From an uncultured Lachnospiraceae bacterium (lineage in GTDB: Bacteria > Bacillota > Clostridia > Lachnospirales > Lachnospiraceae), in assembly GCA_910577105.1 (NCBI GenBank), contig CAJTMB010000005.1:50811-114810 (forward strand): a stretch of DNA of 64,000 nt. Reading direction: 5' to 3'. The position numbers and the translations under genes are program-made. Of this stretch, positions 35,623-44,205 are shown piece after piece. The notes under the pieces are model-generated. The model worked only from the letters and a program-made list of their open reading frames with translations, was not told the origin of the DNA and did no database searches. Each line of letters starts with the position of its first letter. The first letter of the stretch is position 1.

Positions 35623-36894
35623 TTACAGGTTATTTACCCTGCCCATAAAAAGAATAATTCCGGTTTCCGTATCCTGAAGCACAAAAACAAACGGCTTATC
35701 CACAACAAATTCTATGGTTTCTTTCTCAATAAGCGCAGCGCAGTCATTCATCATCACAGCCGTTGCGGCGGCCGCCCTGCTTCCTTCCTCATCCACTTCT
35801 ATTTTGGCTTTGTGTACTATTTGGGACACATACAAACCCAAGCCGATTTTGTCAAAATCAGCGTCCTCGCGAAAAGCCGCCTGCATTCCCATATCCTGCA
35901 AAAGTTCCATCAGTCCTTCCATGCTTCTATCCATGGAAAACTTCGGCATTGCCAGCCTGCTTATCTTTTTTGCTTCCGCATCATCCAGACTGTCCAGCAG
36001 CGCTTCCCTTTCATCATGGGACAGGGCGGAAAACAAAGCTATGATATCGTCTCCCTCGTCTGTCGGCAGAAACACTTTCATAACTACATTTTCACCCATA
36101 TAAGGAAGGGCTATTCCCTTTATTTCCCCGCTTTCCACATAAGCATAATTTTCCCGGTACTGGTGCATCATTTCCACCGGGCTGTCTTCCTGCGTCCCAT
36201 GAAAGATTTCTTCAAACGAATTTTCTTTCTGAAATGGCGTTTCCCATTTCCCTTCAAAATAAACGGCGTTCAGCAGTGCCATTACCGTATTGTTTGGTAT
36301 TGTATTGACAATTTCCGGAATCATTCCCCTTGTATTTTTTTCAGTCCAGCCGTTTATCTGGTTTATCGCATCCGCGGGATTGTTTCTGAAATCCGCCTCA
36401 AACAATTCACAATGATAATAGTATCCTGCGGGCTTCAGAAAATCGGCTTCTATATTTGGCGCAAATTCTTTTTCTCCGTCCATCCAGATGGCATTTGCAG
36501 TTATGACAAATGTGTCGTCCGTCCACTGCTTTTCCAGATAGTCTTTTATTTCTCTGTTCCATGCGTCCAGGTCTGTGATTCCCAGCAATTCTTCCAGTTC
36601 TTCTTTTGTTTCGGAATCCGCGCCCACATCCAAAAGGGACAGGGCGCTGCACAGACTGTATGGCGAAAAAAATATATTTTCCTGCTGCCCGAGCTCATCA
36701 TACATTTGAAAGGCAAAGTTGTTAATACCGGCGCTTAGGGCCTCCTTTGGCAAAAAGACCTTCTGTTCCGGTTCCTCATAATCCTGTGCCGCCTGTGAAG
36801 CGGGATATACCGGTTCCGTCTCCTTATCCCCGCAGCCGGTAATTCCTGCCAGCATACAGGCGCAGACAAACGCTGTCCATCCTCTTTTTCCCAT
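35623..36894 (-). CDS. Lipoprotein serpin (serine/cysteine protease inhibitor)
   Basis: 423 residues. Lipobox ITGC at about 18-21 anchors it outside the cell. Serpin landmarks: NIFFSPYSLCSALSLL, LLNAVYFEGKWETPF, and the hinge VDEEGSRAAAATAV with small residues at P12-P9, which predicts a true inhibitor that inserts its loop. The C-terminal PFVFVLQDTETGIILFMGRV is conserved. The P1 residue is not certain because the loop after the hinge is about five residues longer than in antitrypsin. It could protect the cell from host or competitor proteases. Confidence 0.92.
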   Translation of the reverse strand: MGKRGWTAFVCACMLAGITGCGDKETEPVYPASQAAQDYEEPEQKVFLPKEALSAGINNFAFQMYDELGQQENIFFSPYSLCSALSLLDVGADSETKEELEELLGITDLDAWNREIKDYLEKQWTDDTFVITANAIWMDGEKEFAPNIEADFLKPAGYYYHCELFEADFRNNPADAINQINGWTEKNTRGMIPEIVNTIPNNTVMALLNAVYFEGKWETPFQKENSFEEIFHGTQEDSPVEMMHQYRENYAYVESGEIKGIALPYMGENVVMKVFLPTDEGDDIIALFSALSHDEREALLDSLDDAEAKKISRLAMPKFSMDRSMEGLMELLQDMGMQAAFREDADFDKIGLGLYVSQIVHKAKIEVDEEGSRAAAATAVMMNDCAALIEKETIEFVVDKPFVFVLQDTETGIILFMGRVNNL

Positions 36895-36947
36895 AAAAAA
36901 ACCTCCCTTTTTTGTTCCCTGTTAAAAGAGATACGTCAAAAAGGAGG
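36895..36947 (-). terminator. Terminator hairpin overlapping the serpin ribosome site
   Basis: Minus strand: CCTCCTTTTTG pairs with CAAAAAAGGGAGG, followed by TTTTTTT and at once the serpin ATG. The hairpin ends the transketolase transcript and its 3' arm contains the GGGAGG Shine-Dalgarno of the serpin. Folding would therefore both stop transcription and hide the ribosome site. Confidence 0.7.
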
Positions 36948-36963
36948 CTATTTATGGTTTTCT

Positions 36964-37914
36964 TTATTTTTGAAGAAATTTTTTTACAGACTGACTGACG
37001 CCTTTCGCATCCAGACCGTATTTTTCCACAAGAACCGCCGCCGGTCCGGACTCTCCGAATACATCCTGTATTCCAAGTCTGCATACCGGTACGGGATATT
37101 CCTTGCAGAGCGCTTCGCACACCGCGCTTCCCAGACCGCCGATGACGGAATGCTCTTCCACCGTCACGATTCTGCCTGTTTTTTTCGCACAGCTTACTAT
37201 CAGTTCTTCGTCCAGCGGCTTAATGGTACAGATATTTACCACCTGGGCATTTATGCCCTCGCTTTCAAGCATTGCCGCTGCTCCCAGCGCAGAATCCACG
37301 CAAATCCCCGTTGCCGCAATCGTGACGTCCGTTCCCTCTTTCAGCACGGTGCCTTTGCCGATTTCAAAATGAAAGTCCGGCCTGTCATTGATAACCGGTA
37401 CTGCCGAGCGTCCGAAACGCAGATACACAGGTCCTTCATATTCCATCGCCGCACGAACGGCGGCACGAGCCTCCACATCATCGGAAGGACACATCACCAC
37501 CATGCCGGGAATCGTCCTCATCAACGCCAAATCTTCGTTGCACTGGTGCGTTGCACCATCTTCTCCCACTGTGATTCCTGCATGGGTGGCGCCTATTTTT
37601 ACATTCAGGTGCGGATAGCCCACCGAGTTGCGGACCTGCTCAAACGCGCGCCCTGCTACAAACATGGCAAAGGAGCTTACAAACGGAATTTTGCCAGCCG
37701 CTGCCAGTCCTGCCGCGATTCCGACCATGTTGCTTTCTGCAATGCCGCAGTCAATATGCCTTTCGGGATATGCCTTCCTGAAAATATCTGTTTTGGTGGC
37801 TGCCGCAAGGTCTGCATCCAAAACCACAAGATTAGGATATTCTTCCGCCAGTTCCTTCAGCATGTTTCCATAGCTTTCCCTGGTTGCAATCTTTTTTACC
37901 CCTGTTTCTGCCAT
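36964..37914 (-). CDS. Transketolase, C-terminal subunit
   Basis: 316 residues: pyrimidine-binding and C-terminal domains of transketolase as a separate polypeptide. Includes ESNMVGIAAGLAAAGKIPF, with the catalytic Glu that activates thiamine diphosphate, and GATHAGITVGEDGATHQ. Interconverts sugar phosphates in the non-oxidative pentose phosphate pathway together with the N-terminal subunit. Its ATG overlaps the stop of that subunit (TAATG), so they are made in equal amounts. Confidence 0.93.
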   Translation of the reverse strand: MAETGVKKIATRESYGNMLKELAEEYPNLVVLDADLAAATKTDIFRKAYPERHIDCGIAESNMVGIAAGLAAAGKIPFVSSFAMFVAGRAFEQVRNSVGYPHLNVKIGATHAGITVGEDGATHQCNEDLALMRTIPGMVVMCPSDDVEARAAVRAAMEYEGPVYLRFGRSAVPVINDRPDFHFEIGKGTVLKEGTDVTIAATGICVDSALGAAAMLESEGINAQVVNICTIKPLDEELIVSCAKKTGRIVTVEEHSVIGGLGSAVCEALCKEYPVPVCRLGIQDVFGESGPAAVLVEKYGLDAKGVSQSVKKFLQK

Positions 37915-38756
37915 TATTCCTCACCTGCCTTTTCCAGTTCTTCCCCTTCTTTTACAAGGTCTGCCATAGCCGTTTTATACTCTTCATCATTGGGGGCCTT
38001 CCCATGCCATCCGGCATTATTTTCCATAAAAGATACCCCTTTTCCTTTGATGCTGTGCATTACAATGCAGGTCGGTTTTCCTTTTGTTTTTCTTGCTTCA
38101 CAAAAAGCGTTTCTTATCTGGTCAAAATCGTGGGCATCAATATTGATGACATGAAAGTTAAACGCCTCAAATTTTTTGTCGATAGGATAAGGAGAGCAGA
38201 CTTCGTCCACAGGCCCGTCAATCTGCAAATTGTTGTTATCCACAATCATGCAAAGGTTGTCAAGCTTCCTGTGCCCCGCAAACATGGCGGCCTCCCAGAC
38301 CTGTCCTTCCTGAATCTCGCCATCCCCCAAAAGAGTGTATGTACGAAAGTCTTTGTTGTCCATTTTTGCTGCCAGTGCCATGCCCACTGCGGTGGAAACT
38401 CCCTGTCCCAGTGAACCTGAGGACATGTCCACACCGGGTATGTTGATGCAGGGATGACCTTGAAGGTAAGAGCCTAAATGCCTTAAAGTATTCAAATCTT
38501 CTATGGGGAAAAACCCTCTGTAGGCAAGTGCCGCATACAATCCGGGCGCCGTGTGCCCTTTGGAAAGTACAAATCTGTCCCTGTTTTCCATATCAGGATT
38601 TTCAGGATTTACATTCATTTCTTCAAAATAAAGAAAGGTGAACATGTCTGCCGCTGATAAAGAACCGCCGGGATGTCCTGCCTTTGCACTGTAAACTGCG
38701 GAAATAATGCCCTTACGGACTTTATTTGCAATTTTTTGCAGCTCTGTATTTTTCAT
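37914..38756 (-). CDS. Transketolase, N-terminal subunit
   Basis: 280 residues: thiamine-diphosphate binding half. GDGEIQEGQVWEA (metal and diphosphate binding, GDG-N type), SKGHTAPGLYAAL, and GHPGGSLSAAD near the start. Split transketolase is frequent in Clostridia. Stem-loop repeat copy 1 lies 117 bp upstream of this gene, in its likely leader. Confidence 0.93.
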   Translation of the reverse strand: MKNTELQKIANKVRKGIISAVYSAKAGHPGGSLSAADMFTFLYFEEMNVNPENPDMENRDRFVLSKGHTAPGLYAALAYRGFFPIEDLNTLRHLGSYLQGHPCINIPGVDMSSGSLGQGVSTAVGMALAAKMDNKDFRTYTLLGDGEIQEGQVWEAAMFAGHRKLDNLCMIVDNNNLQIDGPVDEVCSPYPIDKKFEAFNFHVINIDAHDFDQIRNAFCEARKTKGKPTCIVMHSIKGKGVSFMENNAGWHGKAPNDEEYKTAMADLVKEGEELEKAGEE

Positions 38757-38872
38757 GTTTTCTCCTCACTTCTGCCAATCTTTTCGCTGTTTTGATTTCT
38801 GACATACCGATAACAACTTTTTTCGCTTATACTCTAGCATATTTTTTCCTTTCCGTCCATAGATAAAACGAT

Positions 38873-39045
38873 GCATTTTGCATTGCGGCTGCCCCGGCAG
38901 GCATTTGATTCCATAAGGGACCGTGTAAAAACGCTGGTACTTGGATGCTGTTCTGTAGCATCCTACGTACCACTGCGTTTTTACCCGAGCGGAAGCGCGT
39001 CCCGTTGGAACAAATGCCTGCCGGGGCAGCCGCAATGCAAAATGC
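38873..39045 (+). repeat. Structured hairpin element, copy 1 (between tkt and DUF885 genes)
   Basis: 173 nt. Outer stem 38873-38906 / 39012-39045 is 34 bp, perfect. The 105-nt core begins GATTCCATAAGGGACC and ends CCCGTTGGAAC. Inner helices: GGGAC/GTCCC, GTAAAAACGC/GCGTTTTTAC, GGTAC/GTACC and tip GGATGC/GCATCC. Core aligned without gaps to copies 2 and 3. The whole 358-bp gap between the divergent genes holds no other gene; short open frames through it are not believable proteins. Confidence 0.9.
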
Positions 39046-39114
39046 AAAATATCGGCAACATAAACCTCCCTGCTTCCTGCATATATATAATTAAAAAACA
39101 TACAGGACCCTTTT

Positions 39115-40950
39115 ATGCCTCATTTTAGATTTTCCAAAAAAACAATCCCCCTGTTTTTCCTGATTCCCGCATTGCTTTTCCTCACCGTTTTTCTGTTTCG
39201 TTCGGGCAGCGATGCGAAAGAATTTGATTCTCTTTCCATGACCATTTTTCAGGAAGAACTGGAGGGCAATACCTTAAACCTGCATTATACGCTGGCATAC
39301 CCGGAAAACTACGGTATTGAACACCATACTCCCGTTCTTCCCTGCTACACGACTGCCGGCAAGTCGGATTCGGAAGCGGAACTTGATAATTATATTTCAA
39401 GACTGGCTAATCTGGATTATAATAAACTGAATGAAAACCAGCAGTATACTTATACTCTTTTGTATAGATTTTTGACACATACAAGGGAAGGAAACCTTTT
39501 TCCTTATTATGACGAACCTCTTTCGCCATCTTCCGGAATGCAGTCGCAGCTTCCCATTCTGCTGGCCGAATATACTTTCCGCTCCGTGCAGGACTTGGAA
39601 GACTACCTTGCGCTTTTAGAACAGACGGACGACTATTTTGCAGCGCTTCTTACCTATGAACAGGAAAAAGCGGCAGCCGGCCTTTTGCAGTCGGATTCTT
39701 CCCTGCAGCAGGTTCGTGACCAGTGTTATACCATCCTTTCCAAAGAGGAACTGACCGCAGGCACTCATTTTTTACAGACTACATTTACTGAGCGGCTGCA
39801 AGGTCTTTTAAAACAAAATCTTATAACAGAAGAAGCAGCGCAAAAATATGAAGCAGAAAACAACCGGCTGCTCTCTACCGTTATGCAGCCTGCCTATGAA
39901 TCTTTGGCGGACGGCCTTTTTCTGCTTATGGGGGATGGTACTTCTCTGCCCGCCGGACTTTGTTCCACACCGCTGGGCAAAGACTATTATGTATGGCTGG
40001 TAAGGAAAAACACCGGCTCCTCCCTTTCCATTGAGTCCATAAAAGCCATTTTATATCCCCAGTTTGATGCGGAATATCAGGAATTGCGAAATCTGCTAAT
40101 GTCCCGGGAAGACGCTGCAAACGTTTGGATGCAGTCAATCACACAAAACAGCTTTTTCCTTCAGACAGCGGATGAAATGCTGGCCGACCTGCAGGCAAGG
40201 ATGTCAGAGGACTTTCCGGATTTTCCCGGGAGTAATATCTCCGGCGCCCGCCTTCCTGCGCTTTCCGTCAAAACCGTTTCTCCCAGCCTGCAGGAATACT
40301 GCGCACCTGCCTTTTATCTGACGCCGCCTTTAGACGACACGCAAAATAATGTAATTTATATCAATGAAAAATCTACGCCAGACGGGCTGGAACTTTATAC
40401 CACCCTTGCGCATGAAGGTTACCCCGGCCACCTCTACCAATCCGTTTACAACCAGCTTAACCTGCAAAGGAAAAACGACAGCCCCGTACGGCAGATATTA
40501 TGGTATGGCGGGTATGTGGAAGGCTGGGCCGTCTATGTTGAATTTATGTCCTATGATTACGCCGCCCAGCTTGCTGTCGAACAGGGCAATGCCGACATTG
40601 CCTTTGCCTATACCTTAGAAAAGCATAACCGCAATGTGCAGCTATGCCTGTATGCCCTGCTGGATTTATCCATCCATTATGATGGGGCGTCTTATGAACA
40701 GGTGCATCAGGTGCTTTCCACTTTTGGCATCACCGATGCGGACACTACACGCAATGTATACAATTACATCGCGGAAGAACCTGCCAATTATTTAAAATAT
40801 TATCTCGGTTATCTGGAAATTCTCCGTCTGAAAGAAACAGCACGCGAAAAATGGGGAGAAGAATACAGTGATTTGCGCTTTCACTCCTTCTTTTTAGACA
40901 GGGGCCCCTCCGACTTTACCACCCTGACCGAAGCACTGGACTCGTATTGA
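39115..40950 (+). CDS. DUF885 family zinc-dependent hydrolase, membrane-anchored
   Basis: 611 residues. One N-terminal hydrophobic helix (IPLFFLIPALLFLTVFLF) serves as signal anchor. The family zinc motif HEGYPGH is present at about 430, followed by EGWAVYVE, the second ligand region. DUF885 proteins resemble M3/M32-type metallopeptidases and many are thought to be carboxypeptidase-like, but activity is rarely shown. Weak ribosome site (ACAGGACCC), so the start is slightly uncertain. Convergent with the MarR gene, 8 bp apart. Confidence 0.82.
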   Translation: MPHFRFSKKTIPLFFLIPALLFLTVFLFRSGSDAKEFDSLSMTIFQEELEGNTLNLHYTLAYPENYGIEHHTPVLPCYTTAGKSDSEAELDNYISRLANLDYNKLNENQQYTYTLLYRFLTHTREGNLFPYYDEPLSPSSGMQSQLPILLAEYTFRSVQDLEDYLALLEQTDDYFAALLTYEQEKAAAGLLQSDSSLQQVRDQCYTILSKEELTAGTHFLQTTFTERLQGLLKQNLITEEAAQKYEAENNRLLSTVMQPAYESLADGLFLLMGDGTSLPAGLCSTPLGKDYYVWLVRKNTGSSLSIESIKAILYPQFDAEYQELRNLLMSREDAANVWMQSITQNSFFLQTADEMLADLQARMSEDFPDFPGSNISGARLPALSVKTVSPSLQEYCAPAFYLTPPLDDTQNNVIYINEKSTPDGLELYTTLAHEGYPGHLYQSVYNQLNLQRKNDSPVRQILWYGGYVEGWAVYVEFMSYDYAAQLAVEQGNADIAFAYTLEKHNRNVQLCLYALLDLSIHYDGASYEQVHQVLSTFGITDADTTRNVYNYIAEEPANYLKYYLGYLEILRLKETAREKWGEEYSDLRFHSFFLDRGPSDFTTLTEALDSY

Positions 40951-40958
40951 CACTGTCT

Positions 40959-41432
40959 CTATCCATCCGTTTTCTTCCGGGACGCCAGCCCTCTGGCCTG
41001 CTCCTCCCGGAAGAAACGGTTCAGTCGTACAAGCGCCCTTCCCAGAACCTCCTGTTCCTCCCCATTCAATTCCTCCATCACAGCCTTTACCATGTCTTCA
41101 TGGAATTTCTGGTGCTCTGCATATGCCTTCCTTCCTTTTTCCGTAAGGGATACCAGAACCACCCGTCTGTCTTTCTCACTGCGTGTGCGCTCCACAAATC
41201 CCTTTTTCACCAGACTGTTTACGGAAATCGTCAGTGTCCCGGTGGTAACCATAAGGGCATGGGCAACTGCCGTCATATTTTTGGATTCTTCCGTGCCTAT
41301 TGCCTCTATGACATGCATGTCATTTATTGTCATGTTCTGATATCCGCTCTGCTTCACGATGTTCTCTTCGATTGCGTTGATGTTGCGGAACAACCGTACA
41401 AGCACCTCGTTCAACATCCCTTGTATATTCAT
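40959..41432 (-). CDS. MarR-family regulator, FabT-like
   Basis: 157 residues. Winged helix with MTAVAHALMVTTGTLTISVNSLVKKGFVERTRSEKDRRVVLVSLTEKG shortened to the typical recognition helix and wing. The N-terminus (MLNEVLVRLFRNINAIEENIV) resembles FabT, the fatty-acid repressor of Firmicutes. It lies 15 kb from the fab operon, whose promoter carries FabT-like palindromes, so this is a plausible trans-acting repressor. Ribosome site AGGTGGGTAAGAT. Confidence 0.75.
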   Translation of the reverse strand: MNIQGMLNEVLVRLFRNINAIEENIVKQSGYQNMTINDMHVIEAIGTEESKNMTAVAHALMVTTGTLTISVNSLVKKGFVERTRSEKDRRVVLVSLTEKGRKAYAEHQKFHEDMVKAVMEELNGEEQEVLGRALVRLNRFFREEQARGLASRKKTDG

Positions 41433-41442
41433 ATCTTACCCA

Positions 41443-41593
41443 CCTGCTTTCATTCTCTCATCAATTCTTCCATATATCCCCGGTCCCAATGGGACCTGTT
41501 TTCATTCCCTCATCAGTTCTTCCATATATCCCCGGTCCCAATGGGACCTGTTTTCATTCTCTCATCAGTTCTTCCATATATCCTCGGTCCCAT
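41443..41593. repeat. 52-bp tandem repeat, 2.9 copies, made from the 3' end of the Mrr-like gene
   Basis: Unit starts CCTGTTTTCATTCTCTC and ends CCCAATGGGA; copies begin at 41443, 41495 and 41547 with only 1-3 differences. The third, partial copy is the 3' coding end of the nuclease gene (DRGYMEELMRE, stop). Each unit contains the small palindrome GGTCCCAATGGGACC. 52 is not a multiple of three, so copies beyond the stop are untranslated. Confidence 0.9.
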
Positions 41594-42000
41594 AAGAGGA
41601 TTTTGAGTTTTTGGGCGGCTTCCACGGCAGCGGCGGTAAAGTACTGGTTTGTAAGCACTGCCCCAACCATCCTGTCATAATAATCCCTTCCTGCATAAGC
41701 TTCCTGCACTGCCGCCACCCCCACCGGGGAACTGTAGCATTTACACTGGATGGCGTAGGTCACTCCGTCTTTTTCCGCAAGTATGTCCACACCGAAATCA
41801 CCGCTGCCCTTTGTCACTTCCACGTCCAGAAATCCTCTTTCCTTTAGTAAATCGGCGCAGTAATATTCAAAATCATGTCCTTCCATTTCATCCACTATAA
41901 GGGGACGCCTGCGCCCTTTTTTCCGCATAAGCCATATGACCGTCAATATAATAACGACGGACAGGCAAATTATTATTATTGCTATCGTTTTATCCTGCAT
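41554..42000 (-). CDS. Membrane-anchored Mrr-type restriction endonuclease-like protein
   Basis: 148 residues. One N-terminal helix (IAIIIICLSVVIILTVIWLM) and a basic stop, then a PD-(D/E)xK domain: FEYYCADLLKERGF, SGDFGVDILAE with Asp72, and AIQCKCY with Gln85-x-Lys87, the QxK of the Mrr family. Such proteins may cut modified or foreign DNA, or act in DNA-uptake processing. No methylase is near. Ribosome site GGAGTTTAC. Confidence 0.82.
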   Translation of the reverse strand: MQDKTIAIIIICLSVVIILTVIWLMRKKGRRRPLIVDEMEGHDFEYYCADLLKERGFLDVEVTKGSGDFGVDILAEKDGVTYAIQCKCYSSPVGVAAVQEAYAGRDYYDRMVGAVLTNQYFTAAAVEAAQKLKILLWDRGYMEELMRE

Positions 42001-42307
42001 GTAAACTCCAATCCGTTATGAATGCCGCAGGAAAAACAAATGCTGCTTCACTGTCGCTTGTTTTTCCTTTGCGGCTATTATATCATATTTCTTATGGAGG
42101 TGCACTTTTATTTGTATTGTGGGGATATTACGGGAATTTCTTCTGCCGGCTCCTGATTGTGCGCATTGATTTTCTCTTTTATCCTCCATGCACCACACAT
42201 TTGCCAGCATTGTTTCCATGAAAAGCAGTTTTTTCATATCCTGCGCACAATAACCGATGCCCTTTTCCATAAGCCCGATAACTGTTCCCAGATGTTCCCC
42301 TGCCTTC
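42001..42307 (-). promoter_or_regulatory. Leader and promoter of the Mrr-like gene
   Basis: Extended -10 TGATATAAT on the minus strand (42077-42085); the -35 is weak. The transcript would start near 42070 and at once form a hairpin (42024-42075, arms GCCGCA-GGAAAAACAA and TTGTTTTTCC-TTTGCGGC). Short open frames between here and the MATE stop shift frame repeatedly; I do not call a gene. Confidence 0.5.
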
Positions 42308-43642
42308 TTATTTGTCTTCCTTTGCACATAACAATTCTCCCGATTTTTTTTTCATATAAATCACTATGCCCAAAACGGCGGCAATCCCTTCCGTTACAGG
42401 AAAGGTCAGCCAGATACCGTATATTCCCCATAACCGCGACAACAAAACCGCCAACGGTATAATCAGTATAAAGCCTCTCAGCAAAGAAATCAAATGTGCC
42501 GGTATGACCTTTTGCGTCGAGGTAAAGACAGCGGCAATGACAATATTGAAACCGGCAAAAGGAACCGCCGTAAAATACAGACGGATTCCCTGCACCGCCA
42601 TGCTTTGCAAGCCTGCATCGTTTCCGCTGTTAAATATCCCGGCAATTTCGGAGGCAAAACCACACATGGTCAGATAAATCACCGCTGACAGAATCAGCAT
42701 GACTGTCATGCCATAGCGCACAACCTTACGAATGCTTTTTGCATCCCGCCTGCCAAAATCACTGCTGATGACAGGCTGCATACCCTGCGCCAGACCGGTG
42801 TAAACCGCCATTACAACAAGTGAAAGATTGGCAACCACACCATATGCGGCAACACCGGTATTTTGGGCAATTTTTAATAGAATGATATTATACACTATCA
42901 TGACAATGCCGGAAGACACTTCCGCCACCAACGACGGAAAACCCAGCGGGATTCCGGAAAACATATCGGAAAGTTCCGGCTTTTGCCATTTAAAATGAAT
43001 ACCGTTTTTCTTCTTTTTCCAATGCAGGGATAAAAGCAGCATACTGATGACAGGCGCTGCCCCTGTTGCCAGTACAGCCCCCAGGATTCCCATGCCCAGA
43101 GGAAAGATAAAGACATAATCCAGCACAATATTGCAAAGGCTCCCCACAAGCATGGAAATCATGGACAGACGCGGATTTTTATCATTTCTGACAAAGCATA
43201 CCAAAACATCATTCATCATAAATGCCGGAGCAAATAACAAAATGACTTTCAGATAGGTTTTTGTCATAACCTCCACCTCTGCATCCGCTCCCAAAAGTAC
43301 AGTAAGCCCGTCAGAAAAAAATACGCCCGTCAAAAGAAACAGCATGGATATTGCCACTGACAGATAGACGGTATTCATAAAAATGCCGTCCACACCTTGT
43401 CCTGCTTTCCGTTCCCTGAAAACAGAATATCTTGTTGCGCCCCCCATTCCCAGCATCAGGCCGCTTCCATGGATAAAACTATACACGGGAATTGCCAGAT
43501 TAAGCGCTGTAAGTCCTTTTGTACCCAGCCCCTTTGACACAAAATAGGTATCTGCAAGGATATAACATGACAGACCTAACATGCCCATAATATTGAAAGC
43601 GCTGTATTTCATAAATTCTGCAAACTTAGAATGACTGTTCAT
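42308..43642 (-). CDS. MATE-family multidrug/guanidinium efflux transporter (MepA type)
   Basis: 444 residues, twelve hydrophobic segments, Na+- or H+-driven export. The N-terminus (FAEFMKYSAFNIMGMLGLSCYILADTYFVSKGLGTKGLTALNL shortened in two blocks) is that of the MepA-like branch. Strong ribosome site AAAGGAGGGATTAAA. A leader with a hairpin plus terminator precedes it, suggesting ligand-controlled read-through. Confidence 0.92.
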   Translation of the reverse strand: MNSHSKFAEFMKYSAFNIMGMLGLSCYILADTYFVSKGLGTKGLTALNLAIPVYSFIHGSGLMLGMGGATRYSVFRERKAGQGVDGIFMNTVYLSVAISMLFLLTGVFFSDGLTVLLGADAEVEVMTKTYLKVILLFAPAFMMNDVLVCFVRNDKNPRLSMISMLVGSLCNIVLDYVFIFPLGMGILGAVLATGAAPVISMLLLSLHWKKKKNGIHFKWQKPELSDMFSGIPLGFPSLVAEVSSGIVMIVYNIILLKIAQNTGVAAYGVVANLSLVVMAVYTGLAQGMQPVISSDFGRRDAKSIRKVVRYGMTVMLILSAVIYLTMCGFASEIAGIFNSGNDAGLQSMAVQGIRLYFTAVPFAGFNIVIAAVFTSTQKVIPAHLISLLRGFILIIPLAVLLSRLWGIYGIWLTFPVTEGIAAVLGIVIYMKKKSGELLCAKEDK

Positions 43643-43686
43643 TTTAATCCCTCCTTTGGCGGCTTAAGTGTGGATATATAACTTAT

Positions 43687-43785
43687 AAAACGCCGGCTCT
43701 TTCCATCTTCTAAGACCTAACGATGGAAAGCCCGGCGTTTTCTTTCATTACCCGGTGGCAATGAAACCGCTGTCACTATAAACTG
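43687..43785 (-). promoter_or_regulatory. Candidate guanidine-IV (mepA-type) riboswitch
   Basis: On the minus strand the leader forms hairpin 1, TTTCATT-GCCACCGGGT-AATGAAA (43743-43766), then a terminator hairpin (43687-43741; AACGCCGGGCTTTCCATC with GATGGAAAGAGCCGGCGTT) ending in TTTT about 45 nt before the MATE gene. A two-hairpin leader with a conserved GCCACCGGG loop in front of a MepA-type MATE gene in Clostridia is what is known of the guanidine-IV class. I match by memory and context, not by covariance search. Confidence 0.6.
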
Positions 43786-43790
43786 CATGT

Positions 43791-43819
43791 ATTATACTGT
43801 AATATCATTCCGGGGTCAA
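43791..43819 (-). promoter_or_regulatory. Promoter of the MATE transcript
   Basis: -35 TTGACC (43814-43819), 17-bp spacer, -10 TATAAT (43791-43796). Places the start near 43784, just before the riboswitch-like leader. Confidence 0.8.
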
Positions 43820-43869
43820 TAGTTGGTCTGATTCGTTCCTTTTAAAGAAGGTGTTGCTGACCGGAGACT

Positions 43870-44205
43870 TTGCTTGGGAACACCAAAAACAACCGACGAA
43901 TGTGGCTCTATTATTGCAAGAACCCAAAGGCTGAATGTTTGTATGATGTCTCTCCTATGCATAGTAGTTTGCCTCAAATCATTCCGGACACCTATATTGA
44001 AACCGCGGAGTATGATTGTTTGCATAATGAAGGCATAAACTATGGGAAGAAATTAAGAGAAGCAGGGACAAATGTTGAAACAAAGGAAACAAAGGGAACG
44101 ATTCATGGATATGACTCTGCCATTAATACCAAAATAGCAATTTGCAATATTGACAAACGCATTTCATTTTTGAAAAAAGGATTCCATGGCGGTTCGCCTA
44201 TCTAA
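43870..44205 (+). pseudogene. Alpha/beta-hydrolase (lipase/esterase) fragment, 5' truncated
   Basis: About 111 codons equal to the C-terminal third of HSL-type esterases: PDTYIETAEYDCLHNEGINY with the acid residue, then ETKGTIHGYD with the catalytic His. The oxyanion HGGG and nucleophile GDSAGG motifs are absent because the 5' two thirds are missing; the frame is closed by TGA just upstream. No ribosome site. It is a remnant. Confidence 0.8.

Noticed and set aside
35605..36738. 377-codon plus-strand frame opposite the serpin gene
   Set aside because: Antisense of a complete serpin; composition rich in His, Phe and Cys, as expected of a shadow frame.
36970..38154. 394-codon plus-strand frame opposite the transketolase genes
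   Set aside because: Antisense of two well-conserved subunits with overlapping stop and start; no motif of its own.
38873..39045. Retron or IS200/IS605-type element
   Set aside because: No reverse transcriptase, Y1 transposase or TnpB/IscB gene near any of the three copies, and copy ends are not conserved.
38766..39128. Open frames on both strands running through hairpin copy 1, and similar frames through copies 2 and 3
   Set aside because: The peptides exist only because the element is conserved and palindromic. They have no ribosome sites, and neighbouring real genes start inside or beyond them.
41443..41593. CRISPR array
   Set aside because: The 52-bp units are contiguous without spacers and are copies of a gene end; no cas genes.
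42016..42327. 103-codon minus-strand frame between the MATE and Mrr-like genes
   Set aside because: It overlaps the MATE stop, has no ribosome site, and its 3' part covers the Mrr promoter and leader hairpin. Coding-like pieces appear in different frames, so a decayed gene is possible but not supportable.
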